IMG/VR virus record: IMGVR_UViG_3300033153_007392
Location: 1-33,732 of that record
DNA: 33,732 bases
Strand: one strand, 5' to 3'
From: a virus
Part shown: one piece after another, positions 14,661 through 23,210 of the stretch
How the letters are laid out: each line of letters starts with the position of its first letter
Numbering within the stretch: the first letter of the stretch is position 1
Position numbers and translations under genes: made by a program
Notes under the pieces: model-generated
Databases searched by the model: none
What the model saw: only the letters and a program-made list of their open reading frames with translations
What the model was told of the DNA's origin: nothing

Positions 14661-15794
14661 ATGTCTAACACATTTGTAACACCTACGATGGTAGCGCGTG
14701 ACGCCGCTATAACCCTGGCTAACCGCCTTGTTGTCGGTAATATGGTTTCTCGTAACAAAGAAGGCATGTTCACCGCTGACAAGATCGGCGATTCTGTAAA
14801 GGTGACGGTGCCGCCCGCGGTTACTGATGCCGACGAATTCTCAACGTCAACTTCGGCTACGGACCAAACGGAAACGGAAATTGACCTTACGCTTGAAAAG
14901 CACTTCTATAAGCGCGTTGATTTGACCACGAAGCAAAAAAGCCTTGAGCTTTCAGACTTCACGCGCTTGATTACTGTACCCAACGTGCAGGGCATACAGT
15001 CAAGTATTGACAAGCTTTTCCTTCGTCACATGCAGGTTTTCCGTCAGAATCTTTCCGGGACTGTAACGGCAAGGCCAAGCACAATGGCTCACGTTGCCGC
15101 GGCTCAGAAGGCGCTTAAGGATTTATACGTTGGTGGAAATGACAACGTGTCCTTGATTGATACGACTGTACACCAGTCTCTTTCTCAGCTTACCAACTTC
15201 CAGACCCAGGATTACGGACCAGACGGCCCGGCGAATGGCCGCGAAGGTGAGCTTGGGCGCCGTTATGGGTTCGACTTCACCACCGACGCCAATCTTGGCG
15301 CCTTTGTTCGCTCCGCGGCGGCGGGGGATATAACCGGAACCGTTCTTACCAACGGAACCCCGGCTATTGGTGCAACGGCTGTGCCTATTGACGGCATAAC
15401 CAACGCAACCGGCACAATCTATGCGGGCACAGTCATTACCCTTGCCGGTGATGCAACTCGCTACGTTATCCGCAAGGACGCTACAATAGCTTCCAATGCA
15501 ACAACCCTCACGGTTTCCCCGCCATTGGTAGCGGCTCCTGGGGACGGTGCGGCGGTAACGTTTGAGGACGCTGGCTATTCCAACCTGGTTTACACACCGC
15601 GCGCTGTTGCGGGTGCTATCGTTGCACCTACTTCGCTTTCCGGCGGAAATAGCGCAGTTGCAAGCCACGGCGGCATAACTATCCGCGTAAGCATGGATTC
15701 AAGCATTGTTTCGCTTGCAGATTCCATTGTTTTCGATGTGTACGCAGGTTGCAGGGTTATTGAGCCGGACGGCGGCGCCCTGTTTTGTGGCTAA
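14661..15794 (+). CDS. Major capsid protein, P22 coat-like
   Basis: A 377-residue protein of the P22 coat family (HK97 fold). The N-terminus FVTPTMVARDAAITLANRLV, then GMFTADKIGDSVKVTVPP, the long EKHFYKRVDLTTKQ strand and the SLSGGNSAVASHGGITIR region are typical. Residues about 215-315 are an inserted beta-rich part with repeated small residues, like the insertion domain of this family. Located after the scaffold, with a strong AAGGAGAAGGAAG ribosome site fitting the most abundant virion protein. A structured 116-base gap follows. Confidence 0.85.
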   Translation: MSNTFVTPTMVARDAAITLANRLVVGNMVSRNKEGMFTADKIGDSVKVTVPPAVTDADEFSTSTSATDQTETEIDLTLEKHFYKRVDLTTKQKSLELSDFTRLITVPNVQGIQSSIDKLFLRHMQVFRQNLSGTVTARPSTMAHVAAAQKALKDLYVGGNDNVSLIDTTVHQSLSQLTNFQTQDYGPDGPANGREGELGRRYGFDFTTDANLGAFVRSAAAGDITGTVLTNGTPAIGATAVPIDGITNATGTIYAGTVITLAGDATRYVIRKDATIASNATTLTVSPPLVAAPGDGAAVTFEDAGYSNLVYTPRAVAGAIVAPTSLSGGNSAVASHGGITIRVSMDSSIVSLADSIVFDVYAGCRVIEPDGGALFCG

Positions 15795-15805
15795 AGAAAA
15801 ACTTT

Positions 15806-15872
15806 CCTGGGGCGTAAGTCCGCAGGGATTCGCGGAAGCGCCCAGGGTTACGGCTACGGCTGGACCCCTGGG
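15806..15872 (+). promoter_or_regulatory. Alternative RNA hairpins after the coat gene
   Basis: The arm CGCCCAGGG at 15839-15847 can pair upstream with CCTGGGGCG (15806-15814, one bulged base) or downstream with CCCTGGG (15866-15872, a perfect 7-bp stem with an 18-base loop). The two structures exclude one another. No T-run follows either, so this looks like a processing, stability or switching element rather than a simple terminator. Confidence 0.45.
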
Positions 15873-15910
15873 CAATTCCATTTGACAACCCATATTGGGA
15901 GTGTAGAAAG

Positions 15911-16393
15911 ATGTTCAACAAGAGAAATATGTTACTGGGAATGATGGTTTTTGGCGTGCTGGCCCTTGCCCTTGCGGGCTGTAATGGATCCAAGCAAGTC
16001 CTGGGCGGAGATTCGTTTTACGATGCCCCCAACGTTACGGCCATTGAGCAGGGTCTAGCCAAAGTGGCAACGCCTGTTGCCGTGACAAACGACACAACGA
16101 ACACAACCGTAACCATAACCTTGGCCGACCTGGTTGGAACCGCTAAGACTGGTAAGACGCTTGTGCGTTGCTGGCTTTCAGCTACAGACGGGGGCGCCCC
16201 CGAAGCCAGTAGCAATGTGACCGTCGCAACTGGCGTTGAAATTCAGGAAGTCGTTGCAGAAGCCGACTACTGGGTTTTGACTACCGCCGCCGGGACTGCA
16301 TCCCTTACGGTTCTGGATGCTGGGGACACAAACTATTTCTGTACGTCAATCGGCGGGGGCGCGATTAGCTCCACTCCGATGATATTTGAATAG
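15911..16393 (+). CDS. Predicted lipoprotein in the head operon, 160 aa
   Basis: The N-terminus is a classical lipoprotein signal: a basic start (MFNKRN), a hydrophobic core, and the lipobox LAGC with Cys24. The mature part is Thr/Ala/Val-rich and beta-strand-like (VTITLADLVGTAKTGKTLVR, then VWLSATDGG-like), resembling a small Ig-like or decoration-type domain also seen in proteins near phage coat genes. If lipidated, it would go to the host envelope, which is unexpected between coat and connector genes. Alternatively the hydrophobic segment is part of a virion protein. GGGAG lies upstream of ATG 15911. Confidence 0.7.
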   Translation: MFNKRNMLLGMMVFGVLALALAGCNGSKQVLGGDSFYDAPNVTAIEQGLAKVATPVAVTNDTTNTTVTITLADLVGTAKTGKTLVRCWLSATDGGAPEASSNVTVATGVEIQEVVAEADYWVLTTAAGTASLTVLDAGDTNYFCTSIGGGAISSTPMIFE

Positions 16394-16460
16394 TCGGTAG
16401 GGTCGGTTTTTGTTTCTTCGTTAACGCGCCTGAATTGCGCGCAAAAGGGAAGGTGTAGTT

Positions 16461-16820
16461 ATGGGTCCATCATGTTCAATTGAAACGGTTGTATTGGGTA
16501 AGGACGGCGAAAAGGTAACGGTTAACGCTTCGGATTCCGCGGCCTGGGTGAAAGACGGCTGGGAAGTTGTCGAACAGCCGGACAATGACGCCAATGGCGG
16601 ACCCGGCGGCGGCACAGAGGCACCCGTTGAAGGTCCTTTCAAGGCAATCCATAAGGGCTGGGGCAAATGGTTTGTTGTCAAGGTCGTTAAAGGCGAAGAA
16701 GGCCAGGACGATACCCACGAAGATGTTAACGAAGACGCCATGAAGGAAGTAGCCGCTAAGGAGCTTGCCGAGAAGCTGAACGCAGAGGCCAAGGAAGCGG
16801 CGCCGGAACCCGTAGAATAA
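16461..16820 (+). CDS. Hypothetical head-region protein, 119 aa
   Basis: The N-terminal 40 residues (SIETVVLGKDGEKVTVNASD, then WVKDGWEVVEQ) form a small beta-type domain; a glycine/aspartate linker follows, then GPFKAIHKGWGKWFVVK and an acidic helical tail rich in Glu and Ala. A two-domain architecture of this sort is common for small phage structural accessory proteins. No specific family is named with confidence. ATG 16461 has GGGAAGG upstream. A terminator-like hairpin follows its stop. Confidence 0.7.
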   Translation: MGPSCSIETVVLGKDGEKVTVNASDSAAWVKDGWEVVEQPDNDANGGPGGGTEAPVEGPFKAIHKGWGKWFVVKVVKGEEGQDDTHEDVNEDAMKEVAAKELAEKLNAEAKEAAPEPVE

Positions 16821-16828
16821 GAACGCAC

Positions 16829-16864
16829 AGCCGGGCTGGGGATCCCCTGGCCCGGCTTTATTCC
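16829..16864 (+). terminator. Terminator-like hairpin inside the structural operon
   Basis: AGCCGGGC (16829-16836) pairs with GCCCGGCT (16850-16857), with an inner GGGGATCCCC palindrome in the loop, followed by a short TTATT tract. The weak U-tract and the position between structural genes suggest partial termination that lowers expression of downstream genes. Confidence 0.6.
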
Positions 16865-16880
16865 CCGGAAGGGGGCCATT

Positions 16881-17270
16881 ATGGCAGAATTTACGCCAAC
16901 GCTTGACGGTGCAGACCAGTATTTCAGCCCCTTGAATCACAACAGGGGCCAAGAATGGCAGGACTATGACCAGGCCACGCGCAAGGGCGCCCTAGCAACT
17001 TCCAAACGGGAACTTGAAGCCTACCTTAACCGCGAATTGCTTGAACCAGGAAGCGGGGAAATTTTCGACTCAGTTGCAACGGCTGAAAGGGACGATTGGG
17101 CTTGTTACGAACAGGCCATAGAAATCTTGGACCGGCAAATTAGGAAAACGGTAACTTCCAAGGTCAAGAAAATCGGAAGCGTTGCAGAAGACGAAAACCG
17201 CGGCTTTCGCATTTCCCCCATTGCCTTGAACTTTGCCAGGGTTGGCCGGCTCAAATTTGCGCGCGGCTAA
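16881..17270 (+). CDS. Head-tail connector/adaptor-like protein, 129 aa
   Basis: The sequence ADQYFSPLNHNRGQEW, followed by helices ALATSKRELEAYLNRELL and CYEQAIEILDRQI, matches the pattern of small helical phage proteins (head-tail connector, DnaT-like family) that follow the coat gene. These form the first ring below the portal. The C-terminus (ISPIALNFARVGRLKFARG) is basic and probably extended, as in adaptors. ATG 16881 has GGAAGGGGG upstream. Assignment rests mainly on pattern and position. Confidence 0.6.
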   Translation: MAEFTPTLDGADQYFSPLNHNRGQEWQDYDQATRKGALATSKRELEAYLNRELLEPGSGEIFDSVATAERDDWACYEQAIEILDRQIRKTVTSKVKKIGSVAEDENRGFRISPIALNFARVGRLKFARG

Positions 17271-17301
17271 TCTTGCTGTATAAACGACAAGAGGGGATCC
17301 A

Positions 17302-18648
17302 ATGGCGCGAAAGATTCCGCCCAGGGACGATAGGCAAAAGATTCTTGACGCCGAAATCGTCCAGAACGGTAAGGAACTCCGCAAGGTCCTTCTAAAGTCC
17401 AAGGCCCGTATTGAGCTTAGGATTGTCAACGCCACCAAGAAGGGCAACATAGCCAGCGCGGCCCGTCTACGCGATACCCTATACAAAGACCTTCGCAAGG
17501 AATACGTTGCCTTACAGGGCAATTTGGACGTTTGGACGGCTTCCAGCGTTGAATCTGTTGCTAAGGACTGGTCCCGGCTGGCAGTCAACGACTTGCCCAA
17601 CGTAGACTTTAAGGACGCCTGGGCGGTCTACTCCAAGAAATACCTGCAAACTGCCATTGAGCAATTCAGCCCTGCGACCATAGCGGGCCGAGTTGCTACC
17701 ACGGCGGGGCAATTATCCCCTCAACTGGGCGGCATGCTTAAGCAGGATATTGACGTATTGCGGAAGGTTGTCATTGATACAACCAGGTTACAGGCTTCGG
17801 AAGGATTGACGGCCCAGGAATGGCGCCGGGAAGTGCAAGCAAGGGTTATGGAAGAAAGGGGCGGGGCCTGGCAATTCATAGACAAAAGCGGCAAGAAATG
17901 GACCGCCAACAACTATTTCAACATGCTTAATAGGACCCTGGCCGGGGATACCGCCCGCGAGACATACGCAACTCAAATGGCAGAGGCGGGGCATGATTTG
18001 GCAACGATTGAAGGCGGAATACCCCCGAATTGTTGCCCTTTCTGCTTGAAGTGGACCGGCAAAATTGTGTCTATAAGCGGGAGTTCTGAGAAATATAGGT
18101 CCGTTGAAGATGCCAAAAAAGACGGCGCATTTCATCCCCGTTGCCGGCATTATCTGGCCGTAATGTTCCCCGGCGAAGAAGAGGAAGTTGCCGAACAAGA
18201 GGCCGAAATGAGGGAAGACGCCGCCGAAAAGGGCTATCCTGTTACGGAAAAGAAGGTTGCCCCCGGTGATGTTCCTACCAAGGACAAGGAAGCCGCCGAA
18301 GAATTGAAGGGCCTGACAGCGCCCCCGGAACCGCCCAAGCCTGTTGCCAGTAAGGTTGTGCCGCCTAAGCCCCAGGAGCCGGCCAAGAAGAAGCAAATAA
18401 CGCTGGAACCCGACGAAGCGGTACTTACAGATACGACTTTGAACCAATTAACGGATCCCTTGCGGAAAAAGGCGAAATTCGGGGATGAAGTGGTATTTAT
18501 CCAAGACGGCAAGTTTTTCAGCGGCACAATCTCAGGCCCGGACGAAGGGGAAGGCATTGTTGTAACGGCCATGAATGGCAAGAAGTATTTTCAGAGCCGG
18601 GATAGTCTCAGGATGCCCAAGGGCGGCTTTAGGACAAGGGGCGAATAA
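17302..18648 (+). CDS. Minor head protein (MuF/minor capsid 2-like)
   Basis: A 448-residue protein. Residues up to about 200 are helical. The centre contains YFNMLNRTLAGDTARETYAT, then CCPFCLKWTGKIVSISG and FHPRCRHYLAVM, the typical CxxC plus HPxCRH metal site of Mu F/minor capsid protein 2 families, which ride inside or at the neck of the head. After residue about 300 comes a Lys/Pro/Glu-rich linker and a C-terminal SH3-like beta domain (FGDEVVFIQDGKFFSGTI). The extra C-terminal domain is not standard. Ends in a TAATG overlap with the next gene. Confidence 0.8.
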   Translation: MARKIPPRDDRQKILDAEIVQNGKELRKVLLKSKARIELRIVNATKKGNIASAARLRDTLYKDLRKEYVALQGNLDVWTASSVESVAKDWSRLAVNDLPNVDFKDAWAVYSKKYLQTAIEQFSPATIAGRVATTAGQLSPQLGGMLKQDIDVLRKVVIDTTRLQASEGLTAQEWRREVQARVMEERGGAWQFIDKSGKKWTANNYFNMLNRTLAGDTARETYATQMAEAGHDLATIEGGIPPNCCPFCLKWTGKIVSISGSSEKYRSVEDAKKDGAFHPRCRHYLAVMFPGEEEEVAEQEAEMREDAAEKGYPVTEKKVAPGDVPTKDKEAAEELKGLTAPPEPPKPVASKVVPPKPQEPAKKKQITLEPDEAVLTDTTLNQLTDPLRKKAKFGDEVVFIQDGKFFSGTISGPDEGEGIVVTAMNGKKYFQSRDSLRMPKGGFRTRGE

Positions 18649-19055
18649 TGGCAGAAAACGAAAATATGGAAATGAAGCTGGACGGAATCCCGGCCCTTAT
18701 GGCCTGGTATAGGCGGGAACCCGTAGAAGCCCAGCGCGCCATTGACCAGGCAAAGACCAATACGGGCTTTCTTGTCCAACGTGAAGCCAGGCGGAACGCC
18801 CCATATATGCGCGGGGATCTGGAACGGTCTATTACGTTTGAATTGGTGGAAGGCGGGGTAAGGATTTTCGTGCCGACGAATTCAGCCGCCGGCAAGTATG
18901 GTTACAAGATGCACAATGGCAAATATAACCGCGGACCGGGTACGGTAGCCAAGGGCGCGCGCGCTGGGCGGAAGTACATAACTAGGGCCGCGACGGATTC
19001 CGAAAGCAAAATAAACTCGTTTTTCAAGTCGGCTCTTGATAGTATGCAAAAATGA
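18648..19055 (+). CDS. HK97 gp10-like tail completion protein
   Basis: A 135-residue protein with the HK97 gp10/tail-completion pattern: a helical N-terminus (AQRAIDQAKTNTGFLVQREA), then ARRNAPYMRGDLERSI, the A-P-TG-L-SI type motif, and a C-terminal helix after a basic loop. It would act at the head-tail joint. Overlaps the minor head gene (TAATG) and is followed by the terminator-type gene, the usual order for siphoviruses. Confidence 0.8.
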   Translation: MAENENMEMKLDGIPALMAWYRREPVEAQRAIDQAKTNTGFLVQREARRNAPYMRGDLERSITFELVEGGVRIFVPTNSAAGKYGYKMHNGKYNRGPGTVAKGARAGRKYITRAATDSESKINSFFKSALDSMQK

Positions 19056-19066
19056 AGGGGTAAATT

Positions 19067-19531
19067 ATGGGTTCTGGATTAGAGAGTTGTGATCGCGCAG
19101 AGCAAGCTTGCCTTGTCTTCCTTGGTAAGACCCTGGACTTACAGGTTGGGGACGGTAAAGACCTTTCAATAGACGACTGGATAGAACCCGACTTGGTAAA
19201 CAAAGGCGTCTTTAGCATATCTGGCGGCCCGGAACAGGTCCAAAACTACGGCGTTGCCGCGCCTGGTCCTGGCTGGTACGGGTACGGCCTCTTTATGATG
19301 CAATTCGAGACTAGGCCGGACGCAACGGCGGTACGCGGCAAACTGCAAAAGTCATTTCCGCCCCGTCTTGCCAACGGTTGCCTTGGCCTACAGCCCAATG
19401 TTAACAACTTTGAAATAATGGAACACCCGGAACTTTTCAGTACGCTGTTTTCAAATGAAGACGGCGAAATAGTTGGCAGGGTTTTCACTTTGCGCGTGCG
19501 CTTCCGCGTAGTCTATAGTAACACCACATAA
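19067..19531 (+). CDS. Probable tail terminator or neck protein, 154 aa
   Basis: No sequence family is recognised with certainty. The gene lies between the gp10-like gene and the tail tube gene, where siphoviruses encode the tail terminator. The protein is a mix of alpha and beta with an N-terminal helix and a C-terminal strand pair (EIVGRVFTLRVRFRVVYS), of the expected size. Conserved-looking aromatic loops (GPGWYGYGLFMMQFETRPDA) lie in the middle. The leader contains AAATGAAGGGG, overlapping the previous TGA. Confidence 0.5.
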   Translation: MGSGLESCDRAEQACLVFLGKTLDLQVGDGKDLSIDDWIEPDLVNKGVFSISGGPEQVQNYGVAAPGPGWYGYGLFMMQFETRPDATAVRGKLQKSFPPRLANGCLGLQPNVNNFEIMEHPELFSTLFSNEDGEIVGRVFTLRVRFRVVYSNTT

Positions 19532-19564
19532 AGAGGCGCAACACGAAAGGACGGACAAAACACC

Positions 19565-20329
19565 ATGACAGACCAGGACAAAAAGAAAGTTGACAAGAAA
19601 ACGGATGCTGTAGCCGCGAAAAGCTCAGTACCCAAGAACGCACCGTTAGGCGCGGACCTGTTGGGGTCGGACGTTGCGGTTGGCGGTATAGAGGCAACGG
19701 ACGTTTTCGCCTTGGGCGGGGACTTCGACCCGCAAACGTCTAGCGTTGATACCCAACTCACCCGCGTTGCCGCCATGAATAATCTTGGTGACGAAGCTAT
19801 TTCAGGCACGCATGACAGCAAGACGCAAGTAACTTGTACCTACAAGTACACCGCGGAGGCTGGGGATATTCTGTTGACAGAATTGCACATTGGCAAAGTG
19901 TCCGGCGGTTATCACATGGACAATATCCAAGTCACCTATGCAAATAACGACTGGCCGACCATTACAATTACCGGGCACAATCACACCACGGCGGCCCACG
20001 TTGATACAGAAATGGTCGAATACGCTTGTTCGCTTACGTTGCCGGCTGGCTTCGGTTGTACGGACCTGTTTGTTAACGGTGAAGCCACTTCTTCGTGTGT
20101 TAGCGCGACTTATACCCTTGCCGCGGAACATACGGACGTTTTGGACATTGACGGCGAACACTTGGCCGGCGATAACCACGGCGGAACGGAAAACGTTACC
20201 GCGCAATACTATGGGACGCCTTCGCTTACAACTACCGGCTGGGACGTAACAAGCTCCAACGCTTCCGATAGTAACAGCGACTTCGACCAGGTTGCCGTAA
20301 ACGCAACAAAGGGCCTTGCACGCTCCTAA
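19565..20329 (+). CDS. Major tail (tube) protein
   Basis: A 254-residue protein just before the chaperone and tape-measure genes, the standard place of the tube subunit. The N-terminal 40 residues are charged, followed by a beta-rich body with many Thr, Val and Asp residues (TQVTCTYKYTAEAG, ITITGHNHTTAAHVDTEM), and a Ser/Asp-rich C-terminal region (SNASDSNSDFDQVAV). It would polymerise around the tape measure. Assignment rests on order and beta composition. Confidence 0.7.
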   Translation: MTDQDKKKVDKKTDAVAAKSSVPKNAPLGADLLGSDVAVGGIEATDVFALGGDFDPQTSSVDTQLTRVAAMNNLGDEAISGTHDSKTQVTCTYKYTAEAGDILLTELHIGKVSGGYHMDNIQVTYANNDWPTITITGHNHTTAAHVDTEMVEYACSLTLPAGFGCTDLFVNGEATSSCVSATYTLAAEHTDVLDIDGEHLAGDNHGGTENVTAQYYGTPSLTTTGWDVTSSNASDSNSDFDQVAVNATKGLARS

Positions 20330-20347
20330 CCCAGGAAGGGGGCCAGC

Positions 20348-21136
20348 GTGAGGCTTGCGCGTCTATCGTTGACGGCAAAGAACGGGGTTGACAGACTCCG
20401 CGGCCAAGGCATTGAGCCGGACGCCGACGACATTGCCGCCATACATGAGCTAGGGAAGCGATTAGAAAACCCCGAAGGGTTGCCGGGCCTGTCCGTCCTG
20501 GGCAACCCTATACGGGCTGGAAATTGCACACTCTGGCCTTGGTCTATAGGCGCCGAAAGATGGTATTACCGCCGGGCGCTTCCTTGGTTTGAAGACTTGC
20601 CGGAAGTCCAGCTTTACGCAATTGCCTTTTCCCTCTACTACAGCCATAAGCCGGAAGTCCTGGTTGACATTGTAGACATGAAGGAAGCAAAGAAGGCAAT
20701 CCAGCTTTGGGCAAGTCATTGCGGCGCGACCAGGAACGAATTGGCAAGCGCCATTGATAAGTTAATGCCCGACGACATAGATCCGCCAAAGAAGGAAGAT
20801 GTTTTTTGTCCTGAATGTGCCCGCAAGATGCCAGCGGAAGACGTAGACCAGGACGAAGATAACTTGCCCGACGACTTGGACGAAACAAGCTTTATGGACA
20901 TTTGCGAAATCCTTATTAAGGCTTACCCAGGCACAACGCTGGAAGACTGGCTTTGGTCTACCCCGAAAGCCTTAAGCCTTCGCTTCCTTGAAAGGCATGT
21001 CCCCCAGGGCGCCCAGGAAGAAGTTGACAGCGCCAAGCCGCTTATGAGGGCAACGCATAGATTTGAGACTGGCCTTAGAATGATAAGGGACAAACACCTG
21101 GCGCGCCGGGCGCGAGAAGAAAAAGAGGGTACATAA
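20348..21136 (+). CDS. Probable tail assembly chaperone, 262 aa
   Basis: GTG 20348 follows AGGAAGGGGG. The gene lies between tube and tape measure, where siphoviruses encode tail assembly chaperones. The protein is helical and contains an aromatic stretch (WSIGAERWYYRRALPWFEDL) and a FCPEC pair near residue 157, then acidic and basic helices. Only one frame is present, and I see no second overlapping frame, so the frequent -1 frameshift version of this gene is not evident. Ends TAATG with the tape-measure start. Confidence 0.55.
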   Translation: MRLARLSLTAKNGVDRLRGQGIEPDADDIAAIHELGKRLENPEGLPGLSVLGNPIRAGNCTLWPWSIGAERWYYRRALPWFEDLPEVQLYAIAFSLYYSHKPEVLVDIVDMKEAKKAIQLWASHCGATRNELASAIDKLMPDDIDPPKKEDVFCPECARKMPAEDVDQDEDNLPDDLDETSFMDICEILIKAYPGTTLEDWLWSTPKALSLRFLERHVPQGAQEEVDSAKPLMRATHRFETGLRMIRDKHLARRAREEKEGT

Positions 21137-22902
21137 TGGCCCCTGAATTAAGTATTATTATCAAGGTAAAGAACCTTGCCAAGCGGGGTTTCGACAAGGC
21201 AAGCGCCGCGGTAAGTAGTTTCAGGAAGAAGTTTTCAGCCGGCGCTATCGGCGTCCTGAAAAGCGTTGTCAGTTTACGTACCGGGCTTGTTGCCTTCGCC
21301 GGCATATCGGCCCTGTTTGTCAAGTCTCTACAGAAGGCATTTGAATTTGAACGGTACAAAAGCCAGTTTTCTATCCTGTTTGGAGATATGGAGCAAGCTA
21401 AAAGCCATTTTGAAGACCTGAAAGAGTTTGCCAACGTTACCCCCTTCCAGCTTTCCGACCTGGCCCAGGCTTCCAAAACAATGCTTTCCATGACCGGGGG
21501 CGTTTTGGGGCTGAAAGATTCCCTTACCCTGGTTGGTGACGCCGCGGCAAAGTCCGGCTTCGATATTAAAGAGGTCGGAATGTGGACCGCCAGGGCCTAC
21601 GGCGCCATAAGAAACGGCAAGCCCTTCGGTGAGGCGGCCATGAGGCTTACTGAAATGGGCCTGTTATCCGGGGAAGCCCGCCAGAAAATGGAAGACTTGC
21701 AAAAGGCCGGCGCCAAAAATACGGAGGTTTGGAAGGTCTTAAGGGAGGAATTGGAAAAGAGCAAGGGCGGCATGGAGCTTCTAAGCACTACCGGCGAAGG
21801 CCTCATGTCCACGCTAAAGGACAAATGGGACGGCGCCCTGGCAGACTTCGGCGCGCGCTTCCAGGATCTTGCTAAGGACAAAATCAAACAGCTTATAGAC
21901 TGGATTGACCGGCTGAAAGAAAACGGGACCCTGGACCGCTGGGCAAAGGGCGCGGTTGATGCCCTTACCTTTGTTGCCAAGGCCTTGCGGGCTGTTGGCA
22001 AGGGTATAGCCTGGGTTGTTGATAAGGTGCAGTTTGCCGCCGGGGTTGCCGGGGCTATGTCGGCGGGCGTAGGCTTAGGGGCCGCCGTTGAAGTGGTCCA
22101 GGCCGGACGGGCGGAAGAAAAAGCCGAAAAGGACGCGGGCGAAGCCAGGGCAACAGCTAAGGCAAAAGAACGCGCCGCCGCCGCGATAAAGGCAAAGGAA
22201 CAAGCCGCAAAGGATGAAATAGCGGCCCAGGCGCGCATTGCCGCCGACATGGCGGAAGGCCAAAAGGCCGCCGATAAGAAGCGCGCCGAAAAGGAAGCGA
22301 AGGAAAAGAAGAAGGCCGACGCCAAAGCCTTGAAAGAAAGACAGAAGGCCGCTAAAGAACTTGCCAGCCTGGAAAAAGCACTTGCCGCCGATGATAGGGG
22401 CAAGCGTCAGAAGATAATCGAAGAAAGCTTGACACGCGCAGAACAGAGGAAGGAAACCTGGACGGATGCCTTTACCAGGGCGCAGACCATACGCCAGGAA
22501 TCCAGCGGGGACCGCCGGGCAAGGCGGAAAAGGGAACGAAGGCGGGCTAAAGATAGGTCTTTAAGCATTGAAGAATTGGCGGATCTTAGAAAGCGTAACG
22601 AAGATGTTGGGGACCTGACAAGGGGCGAAGAAGAAGCCTTGCGGGCCGACGAAAAGAACAAGGCCCGCGTTGATAAGCTCCTGGAACGGGAACGCAAAGG
22701 CGAAAACCTTAGCCCATTTGAAAAGCGCCTGATAGACGAAAGGCTTGCCCAGGAAAGGGCTATCAAGGCCGCGGCTGATATTAAGAAGGAAAAGGAAAAC
22801 CTTGAAAAGTTGAAGCTGGAACGCGAAAGAGAACAAGCCAAGGACATTAAAGAAATCCGCAAGAAAATAGATGGTCTTTTGACCTTAAAGAACGGGGGTT
22901 AA
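21136..22902 (+). CDS. Tape measure protein
   Basis: A 588-residue protein with a tape-measure layout: an N-terminal helical region (IIIKVKNLAKRGFDKASAAV), then the conserved FEFERYKSQFSILFGDMEQA, LKEFANVTPFQLSDLAQASK and FGEAAMRLTEMG blocks, a hydrophobic part at residues about 275-315 (AVGKGIAWVVDKVQ and following), then a long Ala/Lys/Glu coiled coil to the end. The length would correspond to a tail of roughly 90 nm if the usual 1.5 angstrom per residue applies. It sets tail length and may help DNA entry. Confidence 0.9.
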   Translation: MAPELSIIIKVKNLAKRGFDKASAAVSSFRKKFSAGAIGVLKSVVSLRTGLVAFAGISALFVKSLQKAFEFERYKSQFSILFGDMEQAKSHFEDLKEFANVTPFQLSDLAQASKTMLSMTGGVLGLKDSLTLVGDAAAKSGFDIKEVGMWTARAYGAIRNGKPFGEAAMRLTEMGLLSGEARQKMEDLQKAGAKNTEVWKVLREELEKSKGGMELLSTTGEGLMSTLKDKWDGALADFGARFQDLAKDKIKQLIDWIDRLKENGTLDRWAKGAVDALTFVAKALRAVGKGIAWVVDKVQFAAGVAGAMSAGVGLGAAVEVVQAGRAEEKAEKDAGEARATAKAKERAAAAIKAKEQAAKDEIAAQARIAADMAEGQKAADKKRAEKEAKEKKKADAKALKERQKAAKELASLEKALAADDRGKRQKIIEESLTRAEQRKETWTDAFTRAQTIRQESSGDRRARRKRERRRAKDRSLSIEELADLRKRNEDVGDLTRGEEEALRADEKNKARVDKLLERERKGENLSPFEKRLIDERLAQERAIKAAADIKKEKENLEKLKLEREREQAKDIKEIRKKIDGLLTLKNGG

Positions 22903-22904
22903 TC

Positions 22905-23195
22905 ATGGCTTGGCTTGACAGTATAACAGAGGCGGGCACGATAGTTGAAAGCAAGAAGTACATGCTTAATGTGCTTTGGACCATTTTCGGAGTTGTCAAG
23001 AAGTACACCCAAACCCGCGTTGTGACAGTTACGACTTACCCAGGCCTTACGCAAGCGGCGGCGGAAACCGCGGCGCAAGCGGCTATTGCGGAAGACGATG
23101 CCACGGACGCGCACACCACCTACAACGGTGCCGGGGCCTATACGATGCAAAAGACGATTGACGTATATGGGGACTGGGAACTGGTCGAACCGTAA
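22905..23195 (+). CDS. Small tail-region protein, 96 aa
   Basis: A small protein after the tape measure. The N-terminal half is mixed helix and strand (YMLNVLWTIFGVVKKYTQTR), the middle is alanine-rich (TQAAAETAAQAAIAEDDATD), and it ends in VYGDWELVEP. It could be a baseplate or fibre-attachment subunit. The spacing from the tape measure is only two bases. No family is recognised. Confidence 0.7.
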   Translation: MAWLDSITEAGTIVESKKYMLNVLWTIFGVVKKYTQTRVVTVTTYPGLTQAAAETAAQAAIAEDDATDAHTTYNGAGAYTMQKTIDVYGDWELVEP

Positions 23196-23210
23196 CGATA
23201 GGGCCGTAAT

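Noticed and set aside
15883-15910. TTGACA with TAGAAA at 16 bases before the lipoprotein gene
   Set aside because: The -10 is poor, and the transcript would begin at or within the start of the gene without its GGGAG site.
17255-17284. TTGCGC/TATAAA promoter-like pair before the minor head gene
   Set aside because: The -35 is weak and the position inside a densely packed operon makes chance likely; kept only as a possibility.
20348-21136. Programmed frameshift in the tail chaperone gene
   Set aside because: No second overlapping frame follows the gene, and the tape-measure ATG overlaps its stop directly.
21597-22403. 268-codon minus-strand frame opposite the tape measure
   Set aside because: Composition is the antisense image of the Lys/Ala/Glu coiled coil; no ribosome site.
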